Source: Cedecea davisae DSM 4568 (GTDB lineage: Bacteria > Pseudomonadota > Gammaproteobacteria > Enterobacterales > Enterobacteriaceae). Taken from it: a DNA stretch of 64,000 nucleotides. Below the pieces are notes generated by a model, which was not told the origin of the DNA, ran no database searches, and was given only the letters and a program-made list of their open reading frames with translations. Where the stretch lies: assembly GCF_000412335.2 (NCBI RefSeq), contig NZ_KE161030.1:4793894-4857893 (forward strand), read 5' to 3'. Below, in pieces: positions 8,719 through 19,338 of this stretch. The stretch's first letter is position 1, and each line of letters begins with the position of its first letter. Both the position numbers and the translations under genes were made by a program.

Positions 8719-10263
8719 ATGGCTGAGTCACAACCGCTACCCGACGCCCCCTGTGGGGCGGAGTACCTGCGAGCGGTGCTGCGCGCGCCGGTCTATGAAG
8801 TCGCACAGGTCACGCCGCTGCAGAAAATGGACAAGCTTTCTTCGCGCCTGGATAACGTTATCCTGGTGAAGCGCGAAGACCGCCAGCCGGTGCACAGCTT
8901 CAAGCTGCGCGGGGCATATTCGATGATTGCCGGGCTGAATAGCGAGCAGAAAGCCTGCGGTGTGATCACCGCTTCCGCAGGGAATCACGCTCAGGGCGTG
9001 GCGCTTTCTTCCACGCGGCTTGGCATCAAGTCGCTGATCGTTATGCCGGTGGCAACGGCGGATATCAAAGTGGACGCCGTGCGGGCGTTCGGTGGAGAAG
9101 TGTTGCTGCACGGCGCGAATTTCGACGAAGCAAAAGCTAAGGCCATCGAGCTTTCGCAATTGCAGGGGCTGACCTATGTTCCTCCGTTTGACCACCCGGC
9201 CGTCATTGCCGGGCAGGGGACGCTGGCGCTGGAGCTGTTGCAGCAGGATGCCCACATCGATCGAGTCTTTGTACCGGTTGGCGGCGGCGGGCTGGCGGCG
9301 GGCGTGGCGGTTCTGATCAAGCAACTGATGCCGCAGATCAAAGTGATCGCGGTGGAAGCGGAAGACTCAGCCTGCCTGAAGGCGGCGCTCGATGCCGGTA
9401 AACCTGTCGATCTGGCTCGGGTTGGGCTGTTTGCGGAAGGCGTCGCGGTTAAACGCATCGGGGATGAAACATTCCGCGTTTGCCAGGAATATCTGGACGA
9501 CATCATCACCGTGGATAGCGATGCCATCTGTGCGGCGATGAAGGACCTGTTTGAGGATGTGCGTGCCGTTGCTGAGCCTTCCGGGGCGCTGGCGCTGGCC
9601 GGAATGAAAAAGTACATCCAGCAGCACAACATCCGCGGTGAACGCCTGGCGCATGTGCTGTCCGGAGCTAACGTTAACTTCCACGGATTGCGTTATGTTT
9701 CCGAACGCTGTGAGCTGGGTGAACAACGTGAAGCGCTGCTGGCGGTAACCATTCCCGAGCAGAAGGGCAGCTTCCTGAAGTTCTGCCAGCTGCTGGGCGG
9801 ACGTTCGGTAACCGAGTTTAACTATCGCTATGCCAGCTCCGACAATGCCTGCATTTTTGTCGGCGTACGTCTGACCCGGGGTGTGGACGAGCGTAAGGAA
9901 ATTATCGGCCAGCTGAGCGAAGGCGGTTATGGAGTGGTCGATCTCTCTGACGATGAGATGGCGAAGCTTCATGTTCGCTACATGGTCGGCGGGCGGCCTT
10001 CCAAGCCGCTGCGCGAAAGGCTCTACAGCTTTGAATTCCCGGAATCTCCGGGCGCGCTGCTGAAGTTCCTCAGTACGTTGGGTACGCACTGGAACATTTC
10101 CCTGTTCCATTACCGTAGCCACGGCACCGACTACGGACGGGTACTGGCGGCGTTCGAGCTGGGTGAGAACGAGCTGGATTTCGAAACCCGCCTCAACGAG
10201 CTGGGCTACGAATGCCACGACGAAACCAATAACCCGGCGTTCCGTTTTTTCCTGGCCGGTTAA
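8719..10263 (+). CDS. ilvA: Threonine deaminase, biosynthetic
   Basis: A 514-residue PLP enzyme (fold type II) making 2-oxobutyrate from threonine, the committed step to isoleucine. The PLP lysine is Lys62 in HSFKLRGAYS, the glycine-rich phosphate loop reads VGGGGLAAG, and two ACT-like regulatory domains for Ile/Val cover about residues 340-514. It starts two bases after the ilvD stop. Its stop codon overlaps that of convergent ilvY by three bases. Confidence 0.97.
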   Translation: MAESQPLPDAPCGAEYLRAVLRAPVYEVAQVTPLQKMDKLSSRLDNVILVKREDRQPVHSFKLRGAYSMIAGLNSEQKACGVITASAGNHAQGVALSSTRLGIKSLIVMPVATADIKVDAVRAFGGEVLLHGANFDEAKAKAIELSQLQGLTYVPPFDHPAVIAGQGTLALELLQQDAHIDRVFVPVGGGGLAAGVAVLIKQLMPQIKVIAVEAEDSACLKAALDAGKPVDLARVGLFAEGVAVKRIGDETFRVCQEYLDDIITVDSDAICAAMKDLFEDVRAVAEPSGALALAGMKKYIQQHNIRGERLAHVLSGANVNFHGLRYVSERCELGEQREALLAVTIPEQKGSFLKFCQLLGGRSVTEFNYRYASSDNACIFVGVRLTRGVDERKEIIGQLSEGGYGVVDLSDDEMAKLHVRYMVGGRPSKPLRERLYSFEFPESPGALLKFLSTLGTHWNISLFHYRSHGTDYGRVLAAFELGENELDFETRLNELGYECHDETNNPAFRFFLAG

Positions 10264-11153
10264 TGACTGCCGGGCAGTAGTTTCCAGAACGCACTAACAA
10301 GCGGCTCATTGAGCCGCTTTTTTTGTACACAAACGCCAAGCTCGAACGGCGTGTTCTCATCGCTACGCTCCAGGATCAGCACGCGGTTGCGAACCGGCTC
10401 GGGGCTGTTTTCCAGCACTATCTCGGGGATTAGCGCTACGCCGCAGCCCAGCGCCACCATCGAAACCATGGCTTCGTGCCCGGCAACCGTGGCGTAAATC
10501 AGCGGGTTACTGACTTTCTGGCGGCGGAACCACAGCTCAATACGGCGGCGGACCGGCCCCTGTTCGGGCAGGATAAATGGAATTTTGGCCCAGTCGGGTT
10601 CCGGCTGGCTGACCTGAGCGCGAACCGGGCAAGGAAGCGCGGGGGCAATGAGCGCGACGGATAAATTTTCCAGCATCGAAAAAGCGACGCCCGGAGGCAG
10701 AGATTCCGGCTTTCCGGCAATGGCGAGATCGGCTTCGTTGGAGTCGACTTTTTCCACCGCATCGGCAGCATCGCCGGTAGTGAGCTTGATTTCAACGGAG
10801 GGATGCTCGGCGCGGAAGCGGTCAAGGATCGGCGGTAAGTGACTGTAGGCGGCGGTGACCGAGCAAAACAGATGCAGCTCGCCGCTCAGGGAAGGCCCCT
10901 GCTGGCCTAGCGTATGCCGCATCTGCTGATATTGAAGCAGCGTATGCTGGGCAAACTGGCGCAGTTGCTCCCCGGCCTCGGTCAGCGTAACGGTGCGGTT
11001 ATCACGTAAAAATAGCGGCTGACCAAGGTCGTCTTCCAGGCGCTGGATTTGGCGCGAAAGTGTAGAAGGGCTGACGTGCATCGCTCGGGCGCTACGCCCG
11101 AAATGACGGCTTTCGGCCAGATGCAGAAAGGTTTTCAGATCGCGTAAATCCAT
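10260..11153 (-). CDS. ilvY: LysR-family activator of ilvC
   Basis: A 297-residue LysR regulator with the HTH at about residues 1-60 ([18 protein letters not shown]). The start at 11153 gives MDLRDLKTF and the E. coli length; a longer in-frame start at 11177 adds eight unconserved residues and would bury the operator. IlvY senses acetolactate/acetohydroxybutyrate and activates divergent ilvC while repressing itself. The terminator hairpin for the convergent ilv operon lies inside its last codons. Confidence 0.95.
   Translation of the reverse strand: MDLRDLKTFLHLAESRHFGRSARAMHVSPSTLSRQIQRLEDDLGQPLFLRDNRTVTLTEAGEQLRQFAQHTLLQYQQMRHTLGQQGPSLSGELHLFCSVTAAYSHLPPILDRFRAEHPSVEIKLTTGDAADAVEKVDSNEADLAIAGKPESLPPGVAFSMLENLSVALIAPALPCPVRAQVSQPEPDWAKIPFILPEQGPVRRRIELWFRRQKVSNPLIYATVAGHEAMVSMVALGCGVALIPEIVLENSPEPVRNRVLILERSDENTPFELGVCVQKKRLNEPLVSAFWKLLPGSH
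10299..10324 (+). terminator. Terminator of ilvGMEDA inside the ilvY coding end
   Basis: Stem AAGCGGCTC/GAGCCGCTT with an ATT loop, followed by seven T on the + strand, 35 nt after the ilvA stop. On the - strand the same bases encode residues of the ilvY C-terminus (KRLNEPL). It is well formed only for + strand transcription. Confidence 0.85.
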
Positions 11154-11176
11154 GGTTGCCTGCCCTCGGTTTGGCA

Positions 11177-11242
11177 TTGCAATAATTGCAACGCGACGTT
11201 GTTAATATATCAATTTAAGCAACGCATTTCCTGTCATATAGT
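11177..11242 (+). promoter_or_regulatory. ilvY-ilvC divergent control region
   Basis: TTGCAAT-A-ATTGCAA at 11177-11191 is a perfect inverted repeat with the LysR T-N11-A form, 24 bp before the ilvY start, and is the likely high-affinity IlvY operator. A weaker related sequence, TATCAATTTAAGCAA (11208-11222), lies on the ilvC side. An ilvC -10 candidate is TATAGT (11237-11242) with a poor -35 near 11214, as expected for an activator-dependent promoter. Confidence 0.75.
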
Positions 11243-11318
11243 GGGTTCATTCTATGCAGCACGACACGGCTGCAGAGCCCTTACAATAAGCACAACACGA
11301 CACATACGGAGTTCTACG

Positions 11319-12794
11319 ATGGCTAATTATTTCAACACTTTGAACCTGCGTCAGCAGTTAGCGCAGTTGGGTAAATGTCGCTTCATGGGGCGCGATGAAT
11401 TCGCCGATGAAGCAAGCTACCTCAAAGGTAAAAAAGTGGTCATCGTCGGCTGTGGCGCTCAGGGTCTTAACCAGGGCCTGAACATGCGTGACTCCGGGCT
11501 GGATGTTTCCTATGCTCTGCGTGCAGAAGCGATTGCGGAAAAACGTGCTTCATGGCGTAAAGCGACCGAAAACGGCTTTAAAGTAGGAACTTACGAAGAG
11601 CTGATCCCGCAGGCCGACCTGGTTGTTAACCTGACGCCTGACAAGCAGCACTCCTCCGTCGTTCAGGCCGTGCAGCCGATGATGAAAGATGGCGCTGCGC
11701 TGGGCTATTCCCACGGCTTCAACGTGGTTGAAGTGGGCGAAACCATCCGTAAAGACATCACCGTTGTTATGGTGGCGCCGAAGTGCCCGGGTACTGAAGT
11801 TCGTGAAGAATATAAACGTGGTTTCGGCGTGCCGACGCTTATCGCCGTTCACCCGGAAAACGACCCGAAAGGCGAAGGCATGGCTATCGCTAAAGCCTGG
11901 GCTGCTGCAACCGGCGGCCACCGTGCTGGCGTGCTGGAGTCTTCCTTCGTGGCTGAAGTTAAATCTGACCTGATGGGCGAGCAGACTATCCTGTGCGGTA
12001 TGCTGCAGGCCGGTTCTCTGCTGTGCTTCGACAAGCTGGTGGCTGAAGGGACCGATGCCGCATATGCCGAAAAACTGATTCAGTTTGGCTGGGAAACCAT
12101 TACCGAAGCGCTGAAGCAGGGCGGTATTACGCTGATGATGGACCGTCTGTCCAACCCGGCTAAAATCCGCGCTTACGCGTTGTCTGAGCAACTGAAAACC
12201 ATCATGGCGCCGCTGTTCCAGAAACATATGGATGACATCATCTCCGGTGAATTCTCCTCCGGCATGATGGCTGACTGGGCAAACGACGATAAAAACCTGC
12301 TGACCTGGCGCGAAGAGACCGGCAAAACCGCGTTCGAAACCGCTCCGCAGTTTGAAGGTAAAATCTCCGAGCAGGAATATTTCGATAAAGGCGTTCTGAT
12401 GATCGCCATGGTGAAAGCGGGCGTTGAGCTGGCCTTCGAAACCATGGTTGATGCCGGCATCATCGAAGAGTCTGCATACTACGAGTCCCTGCACGAGCTG
12501 CCGCTGATTGCTAACACCATTGCACGTAAGCGCCTGTACGAAATGAACGTGGTTATCTCTGATACCGCTGAATACGGCAACTACCTGTTCTCCTATGCCG
12601 CCGTTCCGCTGCTGAAAGAGTTCATGACGACTCTGCAGGCGGGCGATCTGGGCAAAGAGATCCCGGCTGCAGCGGTAGATAACGCCCAACTGCGCGATGT
12701 GAACGAAGCGATTCGTAACCACGAAATCGAAAAAGTGGGCAAGAAACTGCGTGGCTATATGACTGATATGAAACGCATTGCTGTTGCTGGTTAA
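11319..12794 (+). CDS. ilvC: Ketol-acid reductoisomerase
   Basis: A 491-residue class II (long form) NADPH-dependent enzyme that isomerises and reduces acetolactate/acetohydroxybutyrate. The Rossmann motif reads [11 protein letters not shown] near residue 45, followed by a duplicated all-helical KARI domain. The start at 11319 gives [10 protein letters not shown] and the E. coli length; the open frame upstream to 11199 crosses the promoter. Induction by IlvY is expected. An intrinsic terminator follows 16 nt after the stop. Confidence 0.97.
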   Translation: MANYFNTLNLRQQLAQLGKCRFMGRDEFADEASYLKGKKVVIVGCGAQGLNQGLNMRDSGLDVSYALRAEAIAEKRASWRKATENGFKVGTYEELIPQADLVVNLTPDKQHSSVVQAVQPMMKDGAALGYSHGFNVVEVGETIRKDITVVMVAPKCPGTEVREEYKRGFGVPTLIAVHPENDPKGEGMAIAKAWAAATGGHRAGVLESSFVAEVKSDLMGEQTILCGMLQAGSLLCFDKLVAEGTDAAYAEKLIQFGWETITEALKQGGITLMMDRLSNPAKIRAYALSEQLKTIMAPLFQKHMDDIISGEFSSGMMADWANDDKNLLTWREETGKTAFETAPQFEGKISEQEYFDKGVLMIAMVKAGVELAFETMVDAGIIEESAYYESLHELPLIANTIARKRLYEMNVVISDTAEYGNYLFSYAAVPLLKEFMTTLQAGDLGKEIPAAAVDNAQLRDVNEAIRNHEIEKVGKKLRGYMTDMKRIAVAG

Positions 12795-12810
12795 TAAGCC
12801 AGTGGGAAGA

Positions 12811-12835
12811 AAAAGGCGCTCAGGCGCCTTTTTTT
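12811..12835 (+). terminator. ilvC terminator
   Basis: Stem AAAAGGCGC/GCGCCTTTT with a TCAG loop and a run of nine T. Confidence 0.93.
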
Positions 12836-12847
12836 GTGCCCGTCATC

Positions 12848-12885
12848 TTGCCGCACACCTTTTTATGTAATATTGTAAGTTACAT
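12848..12885 (+). promoter_or_regulatory. Promoter and probable operator of the Rrf2-family gene
   Basis: TTGCCG (12848-12853) and TATTGT (12871-12876) are spaced by 17 bp. The predicted transcript start falls at about 12883-12884, on the ATG itself, and no Shine-Dalgarno sequence is present, so the mRNA may be leaderless. TGTAA-G-TTACA (12874-12884) is a perfect inverted repeat, and another TGTAA lies 8 bp upstream. Overlap with the -10 and start codon suggests autorepression. Confidence 0.5.
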
Positions 12886-13324
12886 GAAAACGAACAACTC
12901 CTTCTCAGCAACGCTGCACATCCTGCTCCACCTCGAGCAGATGGAAAAACCGTTAACATCGGAGCAGATGGCCGCTTTTATCGACGGCAACCCGGCATTT
13001 ATTCGTAAAGTTCTGGCTGGCCTGCGCGAGAGCAAAATCGTCTGCTCGACCAAAGGGCATCACGGCGGCTGGAAGCTCTGTCGCCCGGCAAGCGAAGTCA
13101 CGCTGCTGGATATTTATCTGGCGCTGGGTTCGCCGGGGCTCTTTGCCCTGGGCAATCGTAATGAAAACCCGGAATGTCTGGTTGAGCAGGGGGTTAATCG
13201 GGTGATGTCCGATACCTTCGCCGCGGCCGAAGAGCTGGTGCTGGCGCGCTTTAAAAGCATGACATTACGGGATATAGGCAGCGAATTTATCAGCTATTTC
13301 AATGAAAAGGGGCACGATGAATGA
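12884..13324 (+). CDS. Rrf2-family transcriptional regulator
   Basis: A 146-residue protein with the Rrf2 winged-helix layout: an N-terminal helix (SATLHILLHLEQM), a recognition region (PAFIRKVLAGLRESKIV) and the GHHGGWKL wing. The cysteine trio that binds Fe-S in IscR/NsrR is absent; only Cys in NENPECLVEQG lies near that region, so it resembles the clusterless YwnA-type group. The ATG at 12884 is chosen because the frame upstream runs into the ilvC terminator. It overlaps the next gene by 4 nt (ATGA). E. coli has no gene here between ilvC and ppiC. Ligand and targets unknown. Confidence 0.8.
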   Translation: MKTNNSFSATLHILLHLEQMEKPLTSEQMAAFIDGNPAFIRKVLAGLRESKIVCSTKGHHGGWKLCRPASEVTLLDIYLALGSPGLFALGNRNENPECLVEQGVNRVMSDTFAAAEELVLARFKSMTLRDIGSEFISYFNEKGHDE

Positions 13325-13698
13325 TTTCTACTTTAACCACTGACCTGCCGGTCTGCCTGATGATAGCGCTGGCCGCCGCCAGTATTTCGATGACGATTAC
13401 GCAAACAGAGCTGTTTGCCGGTTTACGCGGCTGGACGGCAAGAAAGAATGCCATGCTGGGCCATCTCTTCCAGTGTTTCTACTGCCTTAGCCACTGGGTT
13501 GTATTTGCAGGCATGCTTGTTTATCGCCCGTATCTGCTGCACAGCGGAATGCCGGTAATTGACTGGATCATGACGGCATTTATTACCCTCACGCTGACCA
13601 CTTTTGTGAACGGGATTATCTTTAAAGTATTCCAGATGGCGGTCGGGACCCATTTGCTGAAGCATGAGGCTCAGCAGACGCTACACCCGACAAAATAA
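13321..13698 (+). CDS. Small membrane protein, DUF1360-like
   Basis: A 125-residue protein with about three hydrophobic segments (roughly residues 8-25, 56-70 and 80-105) and a conserved-looking FQCFYCLSHWV motif near residue 50. Such a CxxC-L-S-x-W motif beside a membrane helix is typical of the DUF1360 family, so I assign it there tentatively. Translation is coupled to the Rrf2-family gene through ATGA. The pair looks like a regulator with its target membrane protein. Function unknown. Confidence 0.72.
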   Translation: MISTLTTDLPVCLMIALAAASISMTITQTELFAGLRGWTARKNAMLGHLFQCFYCLSHWVVFAGMLVYRPYLLHSGMPVIDWIMTAFITLTLTTFVNGIIFKVFQMAVGTHLLKHEAQQTLHPTK

Positions 13699-13701
13699 TG
13701 C

Positions 13702-13724
13702 AAAGGCCGGGAAACCCGGCCTTT
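13702..13724. terminator. Hairpin between the DUF1360-like gene and ppiC
   Basis: A perfect 10-bp stem AAAGGCCGGG/CCCGGCCTTT with an AAA loop between two convergent genes. The T-tracts are short on both strands, so termination may be partial or bidirectional. Confidence 0.75.
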
Positions 13725-13727
13725 AAC

Positions 13728-14090
<363 letters not shown>

Positions 14091-14092
14091 TT

Positions 14093-16114
14093 ATGCGTTT
14101 AAACCCTGGCCAACAACAAGCCGTCGAATTTGTCACCGGACCCTGCCTGGTATTGGCCGGCGCTGGCTCGGGTAAAACTCGCGTTATTACCAATAAAATT
14201 GCCCACCTGATCCGCGAAAGCGGCTACCAGGCTCGCCACATTGCGGCGGTGACTTTTACCAATAAAGCCGCGCGCGAAATGAAGGAACGTGTGTCGCAAA
14301 CGCTGGGGCGTAAAGAAGCCAGAGGGCTGATGATCTCCACCTTCCACACTCTGGGGCTGGAAATTATCAAGCGCGAGTACGCGGCATTGGGAATGAAGTC
14401 TAATTTCTCGCTGTTTGACGATACAGACCAGACGGCGCTGCTAAAAGAGTTAACCGAGGGGCTGCTGGAGAATGACAAGGTTCTGCTCCAGCAGTTGATT
14501 TCGACCATCTCTAACTGGAAGAACAGCCTGCTGACCCCGGCTCAGGCTGCGGCCCAGGCTAAAGGCGAGCGGGATCGTATTTTTGCCCACTGCTACGGGC
14601 TTTATGACACGCACCTGAAGTCCTGCAACGTGCTGGATTTTGATGATTTGATTCTGCTGCCAACCCTGCTTCTGCAACGCAATGAAGAGGTTCGGGAGCG
14701 CTGGCAAAACCGTATTCGTTACCTGCTGGTGGATGAATATCAGGATACCAACACCAGCCAGTATGAGCTGGTGAAGCTGCTGGTAGGCGCCCGGGCACGA
14801 TTTACCGTGGTAGGCGATGACGATCAGTCGATTTACTCGTGGCGTGGTGCGAACCCACAAAACCTGGTTTTACTGAGTAAGGATTTCCCGGCGCTGCAGG
14901 TGATTAAGCTTGAGCAAAACTACCGCTCATCTCGCCGCATTTTGAATGCGGCAAATATCCTGATAGCCAATAATCCACACGTTTTCGAAAAGCGGCTTTT
15001 CTCCGAGCTTGAACACGGCGCAGAGTTAAAAGTAGTGACGGCGAATCATGAAGAACATGAGGCGGAGCGGGTAACGGGGGAGCTAATTGCTCATCACTTT
15101 ATCAATAAAACTGACTATAAAGATTACGCCATTTTGTACCGCGGTAACCATCAGTCGCGGGTATTTGAAAAGATGTTGATGCAAAACCGCATTCCGTATC
15201 ATATTTCCGGCGGCACCTCATTTTTCTCGCGTCCTGAAATTAAAGATCTGCTGGCCTACCTGCGCGTGCTCACCAACCCGGATGACGATAGCGCCTTCTT
15301 GCGCATCGTTAACACGCCGAAACGCGAAATTGGCCCGGCAACGCTGCAAAAGCTTGGCGAGTGGGCGACGCAGCGTAATAAGAGCCTGCTGACCGCCAGT
15401 TTTGATATGGGGCTGAGCCAAACCCTCAGCGGGCGCGGGCTGGAGTCTTTACAGCGTTTTACCCACTGGCTGCGCGAAGTGGCTACGCTTGCCGAACGGG
15501 AGCCGGTTGCCGCGGTACGTGACCTTATCCACGGCATTGATTACGAAAGCTGGCTGTATGAAACATCGCCCAGCCCGAAGGCCGCCGAAATGCGCATGAA
15601 AAACGTTAATCAGCTGTTCAGTTGGATGACGGAAATGCTGGAAGCAAGCGATCTGGACGAACCGATGACTCTGGTTCAGGTGGTGACTCGTTTTACCCTG
15701 CGCGACATGATGGAGCGCGGCGAAAGCGAAGATGAGGCCGATCAGGTCCAACTGATGACGCTGCACGCCTCCAAGGGGCTGGAATTCCCGTACGTCTATC
15801 TGGTTGGCATGGAAGAAGGGATCCTGCCGCATCAGAGCAGCATTGATGAAGATAATGTGGATGAAGAGCGCCGGCTGGCTTACGTGGGCATTACGCGCGC
15901 TCAAAAAGAGCTGACTTTCACGCTTTGCAGGGAGCGCCGTCAGTACGGTGAACTTGTGCGCCCCGAGCCGAGCCGCTTCCTGCTGGAGCTGCCGCAGGAT
16001 GATTTAAGCTGGGAAACCGAGCGTAAAGTCGTTTCTGCTGAAGAGCGGATGCAAAAGGGACAGAGTAATGTCGCCAACATCCGCGAAATGTTGGCAAAAG
16101 CGCGTAAAAGCTGA
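14093..16114 (+). CDS. rep: ATP-dependent DNA helicase Rep
   Basis: A 673-residue SF1A 3'-5' helicase that clears protein blocks ahead of replication forks and binds DnaB. Walker A AGAGSGKT is at residues 22-29, motif II reads VDEYQDTN, motif [18 protein letters not shown], motif IV EQNYRSS, and motif [12 protein letters not shown]. The start at 14093 (MRLNPGQQQ) matches E. coli; a TTG at 14081 would add four residues. Rep is paralogous to UvrD, also in this window. Confidence 0.97.
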   Translation: MRLNPGQQQAVEFVTGPCLVLAGAGSGKTRVITNKIAHLIRESGYQARHIAAVTFTNKAAREMKERVSQTLGRKEARGLMISTFHTLGLEIIKREYAALGMKSNFSLFDDTDQTALLKELTEGLLENDKVLLQQLISTISNWKNSLLTPAQAAAQAKGERDRIFAHCYGLYDTHLKSCNVLDFDDLILLPTLLLQRNEEVRERWQNRIRYLLVDEYQDTNTSQYELVKLLVGARARFTVVGDDDQSIYSWRGANPQNLVLLSKDFPALQVIKLEQNYRSSRRILNAANILIANNPHVFEKRLFSELEHGAELKVVTANHEEHEAERVTGELIAHHFINKTDYKDYAILYRGNHQSRVFEKMLMQNRIPYHISGGTSFFSRPEIKDLLAYLRVLTNPDDDSAFLRIVNTPKREIGPATLQKLGEWATQRNKSLLTASFDMGLSQTLSGRGLESLQRFTHWLREVATLAEREPVAAVRDLIHGIDYESWLYETSPSPKAAEMRMKNVNQLFSWMTEMLEASDLDEPMTLVQVVTRFTLRDMMERGESEDEADQVQLMTLHASKGLEFPYVYLVGMEEGILPHQSSIDEDNVDEERRLAYVGITRAQKELTFTLCRERRQYGELVRPEPSRFLLELPQDDLSWETERKVVSAEERMQKGQSNVANIREMLAKARKS

Positions 16115-16115
16115 G

Positions 16116-17600
16116 TTAGTTAACGTTAAGCGGCCAGTGAACGTAGCTTTGCCAGAGTTTTTCCTGCTCGAGCAATTCGGCGCCGAGCGGATGGCAGGCC
16201 AGCCAGTGTTCAGGCAGCCCGAGATGCAGCATTTCACCCTCTGCCCGGAGGTCGATAACCGGCAAAATGTCGTCGCGACGGCGGCTGGCGAAGATAATAG
16301 CCAGGCGTAGCAGGCGACAAAGGCGCTCGGCCACGCGCGGCGGCACCGCGTTCTGCTGGTGCAAAGATGAAAGATCGACGGGATTGGTCTGGTTAAGCAA
16401 CAACGTTGCCAGCAGCTTTTTCTGGGCAGGCGTGTAGCCCGGCAGGTCCAGATTTTTCACCAGATAGGCCGCGTGCTGTGGCGCATGTCTGAAATCAATG
16501 CTTAGGCCAATTTCATGTAGCAGAGCGCTGCTTGCGAGCATTTGCTGACTGAGGGGATCGAGTTCCCACGGCCCAGCGACCTGGGAAGCAAAGTTTTGCG
16601 CCAGCTGTTCCACGCGGGCAGCCTGGCCGGTATCTACCATGAAACGCCGCTGCACATTACGCAGCGTTCTCTGGCGAATCTCCTGGTCGACCGCGAGATG
16701 CAGCATGCCGTACACCAAACCCTCACGCAGCGCGCCGCCGGCGAGCGTCATGCATTCGATGCCGAGTTGCTCGAAAATGGCGATGAGTATGGCTAAACCG
16801 CTTGGGAAAACTAAAGCGCGTTCCAGGGTTAAGCCTTCGATTTCGAGCTCTTCAAGGCGACCACATTGAATCGCTCGCTGTTTTAGCTGTTGCAGTTTTG
16901 CCAGGGTAATGCGTTCATCCATCCCCTGAGCCATCATGATTTCCTGCAAAGCCTGAACGGTGCCTGAGGCACCCACGCAGATTTTCCAGCCATGGCTTTT
17001 GAGCTCGTCAATGACCGGCTTGAGCACTTCGCTGGCCGCTGCTTCGGCAGCAGCAAAGTTTTCCTGGGCGAGATTGCGGTCACTAAAGAAGCGTTCCAGC
17101 CAGGTCACACAGCCCATAGAAAGGCTGAACAGGGAAGTCGTTTGCGCCCCCGTGCCCGTCACCAGTTCGGTGCTCGCGCCGCCGATATCCACTACCAGGC
17201 GCTGGTCAGCGCCGCCGGTCGTATGGGCCACGCCCTGATAAATCAGGCGAGCTTCTTCTTCGCCGCGTATAACCTGCACCGGGCAGCCGAGGATCTGCTG
17301 AGCTTTTTGCAAAAAAACGTCGGCGTTGACCGCAAGGCGAAGCGTCGCGGTGGCGACCACGCGGATTTGGCTCTGAGGAATATCCTGAAGACGTTCGGCG
17401 AATAAGCGCAGGCATTGCCAGCCACGCTCCATTGCTTCCGGGGAGAGAACGCACTCGCTGTTTAAACCGGCAGCGAGGCGAACTTTTCGTTTGATGCGGG
17501 TTAAAGTTTGTATGCTTCCCGCCACCTCACGCACAACCAACATATGAAAACTGTTAGAACCCAGATCAATTGCTGCATACAGTGAGGTGGAGCTAAGCAT
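16116..17600 (-). CDS. gppA: pppGpp 5'-phosphohydrolase / exopolyphosphatase
   Basis: A 494-residue Ppx/GppA phosphatase converting pppGpp to ppGpp. The actin-like ATPase fold starts [14 protein letters not shown] and contains the [10 protein letters not shown] phosphate loop; a helical HD-like C-terminal domain follows. The length equals E. coli GppA. It lies eight bases downstream of rhlB on the same strand, so the two are probably co-transcribed, and it is tail-to-tail with rep. Confidence 0.96.
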   Translation of the reverse strand: MLSSTSLYAAIDLGSNSFHMLVVREVAGSIQTLTRIKRKVRLAAGLNSECVLSPEAMERGWQCLRLFAERLQDIPQSQIRVVATATLRLAVNADVFLQKAQQILGCPVQVIRGEEEARLIYQGVAHTTGGADQRLVVDIGGASTELVTGTGAQTTSLFSLSMGCVTWLERFFSDRNLAQENFAAAEAAASEVLKPVIDELKSHGWKICVGASGTVQALQEIMMAQGMDERITLAKLQQLKQRAIQCGRLEELEIEGLTLERALVFPSGLAILIAIFEQLGIECMTLAGGALREGLVYGMLHLAVDQEIRQRTLRNVQRRFMVDTGQAARVEQLAQNFASQVAGPWELDPLSQQMLASSALLHEIGLSIDFRHAPQHAAYLVKNLDLPGYTPAQKKLLATLLLNQTNPVDLSSLHQQNAVPPRVAERLCRLLRLAIIFASRRRDDILPVIDLRAEGEMLHLGLPEHWLACHPLGAELLEQEKLWQSYVHWPLNVN

Positions 17601-17608
17601 AGATTTTT

Positions 17609-18877
17609 TTAACCTGCGCGACGACGATTACCACGGGGAGCACCACCGCGACGTGGGCCGTTGCCCGGGCGGGCGCGGGTCAGACGTTTTGGCGGAGGAA
17701 GCTCGTTTAACAGCGCTTCGGCATTGTATTTACTGACCGGAATCGAGTGGCCGATATAGGTTTCGATCGCCGACAGGTTCAGGGCGTAATCTTCACATGC
17801 GAGGCTTATCGAGTGACCGCTTGCCCCGGCACGACCGGTACGGCCAATGCGGTGCACGTAATCTTCGCAATCGTCAGGCAAATCGTAGTTGAAGACGTGA
17901 GTGACGGCCGGAATGTGTAAGCCACGAGCCGCAACGTCGGTTGCTACCAGAATATCGAGGTCGCCACGGGTAAATTCTTCGAGAATGCGCAGACGCTTCT
18001 TCTGTGCAACGTCGCCGGTTAACAGCCCAACGCGGTGGCCGTCTGCGGCCAGATGACCCCAGATATCTTCGCAGCGATGCTTGGTGTTAGCAAAGATGAT
18101 GGCGCGGTCCGGCCATTCTTCTTCGATGAGCGTTTGCAGCAGGCGCATTTTTTCATCGTTAGAAGGATAGAACAGCTCTTCTTTAATGCGGTGGCCGGTT
18201 TTCTGTTCCGGTTCAACTTCTACATATTCCGCATTGTTCATCTGCTCAAAGGCAAGTTCACGTACGCGGTAAGAGAGGGTGGCGGAGAACAGCATGTTCA
18301 GGCGCTGGGTAACCGGCGGCATGCGGCGGAACAGCCAGCGAATATCTTTAATAAAGCCGAGGTCGTACATGCGGTCGGCTTCATCCAGCACCACAACCTG
18401 AATGGCGCCTAAATTAATGTGGTTCTGTTTGGCATAGTCGATTAAGCGACCGGTAGTGCCAATCAAAATGTCTACGCCGCTTTCCAGCACTTTCAGCTGT
18501 TTATCATAGCCGTCGCCGCCGTAGGCAAGGCCAAGCTTCAGGCCGGTGGCCTGCGCGAGAGGCTCGGCATCCGAGTGAATCTGTACCGCTAACTCGCGGG
18601 TTGGCGCCATAATCAAGGCGCGCGGCTGATTCACCTGACGGTTCTCAGGAACCGGGTGTGAGAGTAAATAGTGGAACGTTGACGTCAGAAACGCCATCGT
18701 TTTGCCTGTACCGGTTTGCGCCTGCCCTGCAACGTCACGATTCGCCAGTGTCAGCGGAAGTGCCAGTGCCTGAATTGGGGTGCAGTTATGAAAGCCTTTA
18801 CTTTCAAGGGCTTCAATCACCTTAGGGTGCAGGGCGAAGTCGGAAAACTTCTTTTCGGTCAAATGTGTTTTGCTCAT
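17609..18877 (-). CDS. rhlB: ATP-dependent RNA helicase RhlB
   Basis: A 422-residue DEAD-box helicase that unwinds RNA for RNase E in the degradosome. It has the Q motif (FHNCTPIQ), Walker A AQTGTGKT, the DEAD box ([11 protein letters not shown]), motif III FSATLS and motif [12 protein letters not shown], then a basic Arg/Gly-rich tail (about residues 400-422) for RNA binding. It is divergent from trxA across 131 bp that must hold both promoters. Confidence 0.96.
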   Translation of the reverse strand: MSKTHLTEKKFSDFALHPKVIEALESKGFHNCTPIQALALPLTLANRDVAGQAQTGTGKTMAFLTSTFHYLLSHPVPENRQVNQPRALIMAPTRELAVQIHSDAEPLAQATGLKLGLAYGGDGYDKQLKVLESGVDILIGTTGRLIDYAKQNHINLGAIQVVVLDEADRMYDLGFIKDIRWLFRRMPPVTQRLNMLFSATLSYRVRELAFEQMNNAEYVEVEPEQKTGHRIKEELFYPSNDEKMRLLQTLIEEEWPDRAIIFANTKHRCEDIWGHLAADGHRVGLLTGDVAQKKRLRILEEFTRGDLDILVATDVAARGLHIPAVTHVFNYDLPDDCEDYVHRIGRTGRAGASGHSISLACEDYALNLSAIETYIGHSIPVSKYNAEALLNELPPPKRLTRARPGNGPRRGGAPRGNRRRAG

Positions 18878-19008
18878 AGTGTGGTAGAATATCAGTTTAC
18901 TATTGCTTTACGAAAGCACATCCGTTGAAATAAACCGGGTGAAATAAAGTCACCCCAAGTTGGTTAATGCTACACCAACAAGGTAGACACAATCCTGTGG
19001 AGTAGAAC

Positions 19009-19338
19009 ATGAGCGATAAAATTATTCACCTGACTGACGGCAGTTTCGACACGGACGTGCTTAAATCTGACGGGTTGATTCTGGTTGATTTCTGGGCAGA
19101 GTGGTGTGGTCCTTGCAAAATGATTGCCCCGATTCTCGACGAGATCGCTGATGAATATCAGGGCAAACTCACCGTGGCTAAGCTGAACATCGACCAGAAC
19201 CCGGGTACAGCGCCAAAATACGGCATTCGCGGTATCCCAACCCTGCTGCTGTTCAAGAACGGTGAAGTGGCCGCCACCAAAGTGGGTGCGCTGTCTAAAG
19301 GCCAGTTAAAAGAGTTCCTCGACGCTAATCTGGCATAA
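19009..19338 (+). CDS. trxA: Thioredoxin 1
   Basis: A 109-residue thioredoxin with active site WCGPC (Cys33, Cys36) and the conserved cis-proline in RGIPTLLLF. It is the general cytoplasmic disulfide reductant, reduced by TrxB. The ribosome binding site is GTGGAG. Context (rhlB divergent, rho downstream) is as in E. coli. Confidence 0.98.
   Translation: MSDKIIHLTDGSFDTDVLKSDGLILVDFWAEWCGPCKMIAPILDEIADEYQGKLTVAKLNIDQNPGTAPKYGIRGIPTLLLFKNGEVAATKVGALSKGQLKEFLDANLA

Noticed and set aside
11550-12722. 390-codon minus-strand ORF opposite ilvC
   Set aside because: A shadow of a highly expressed, codon-biased gene. Composition (many His, Gln, Phe) is typical of antisense frames.
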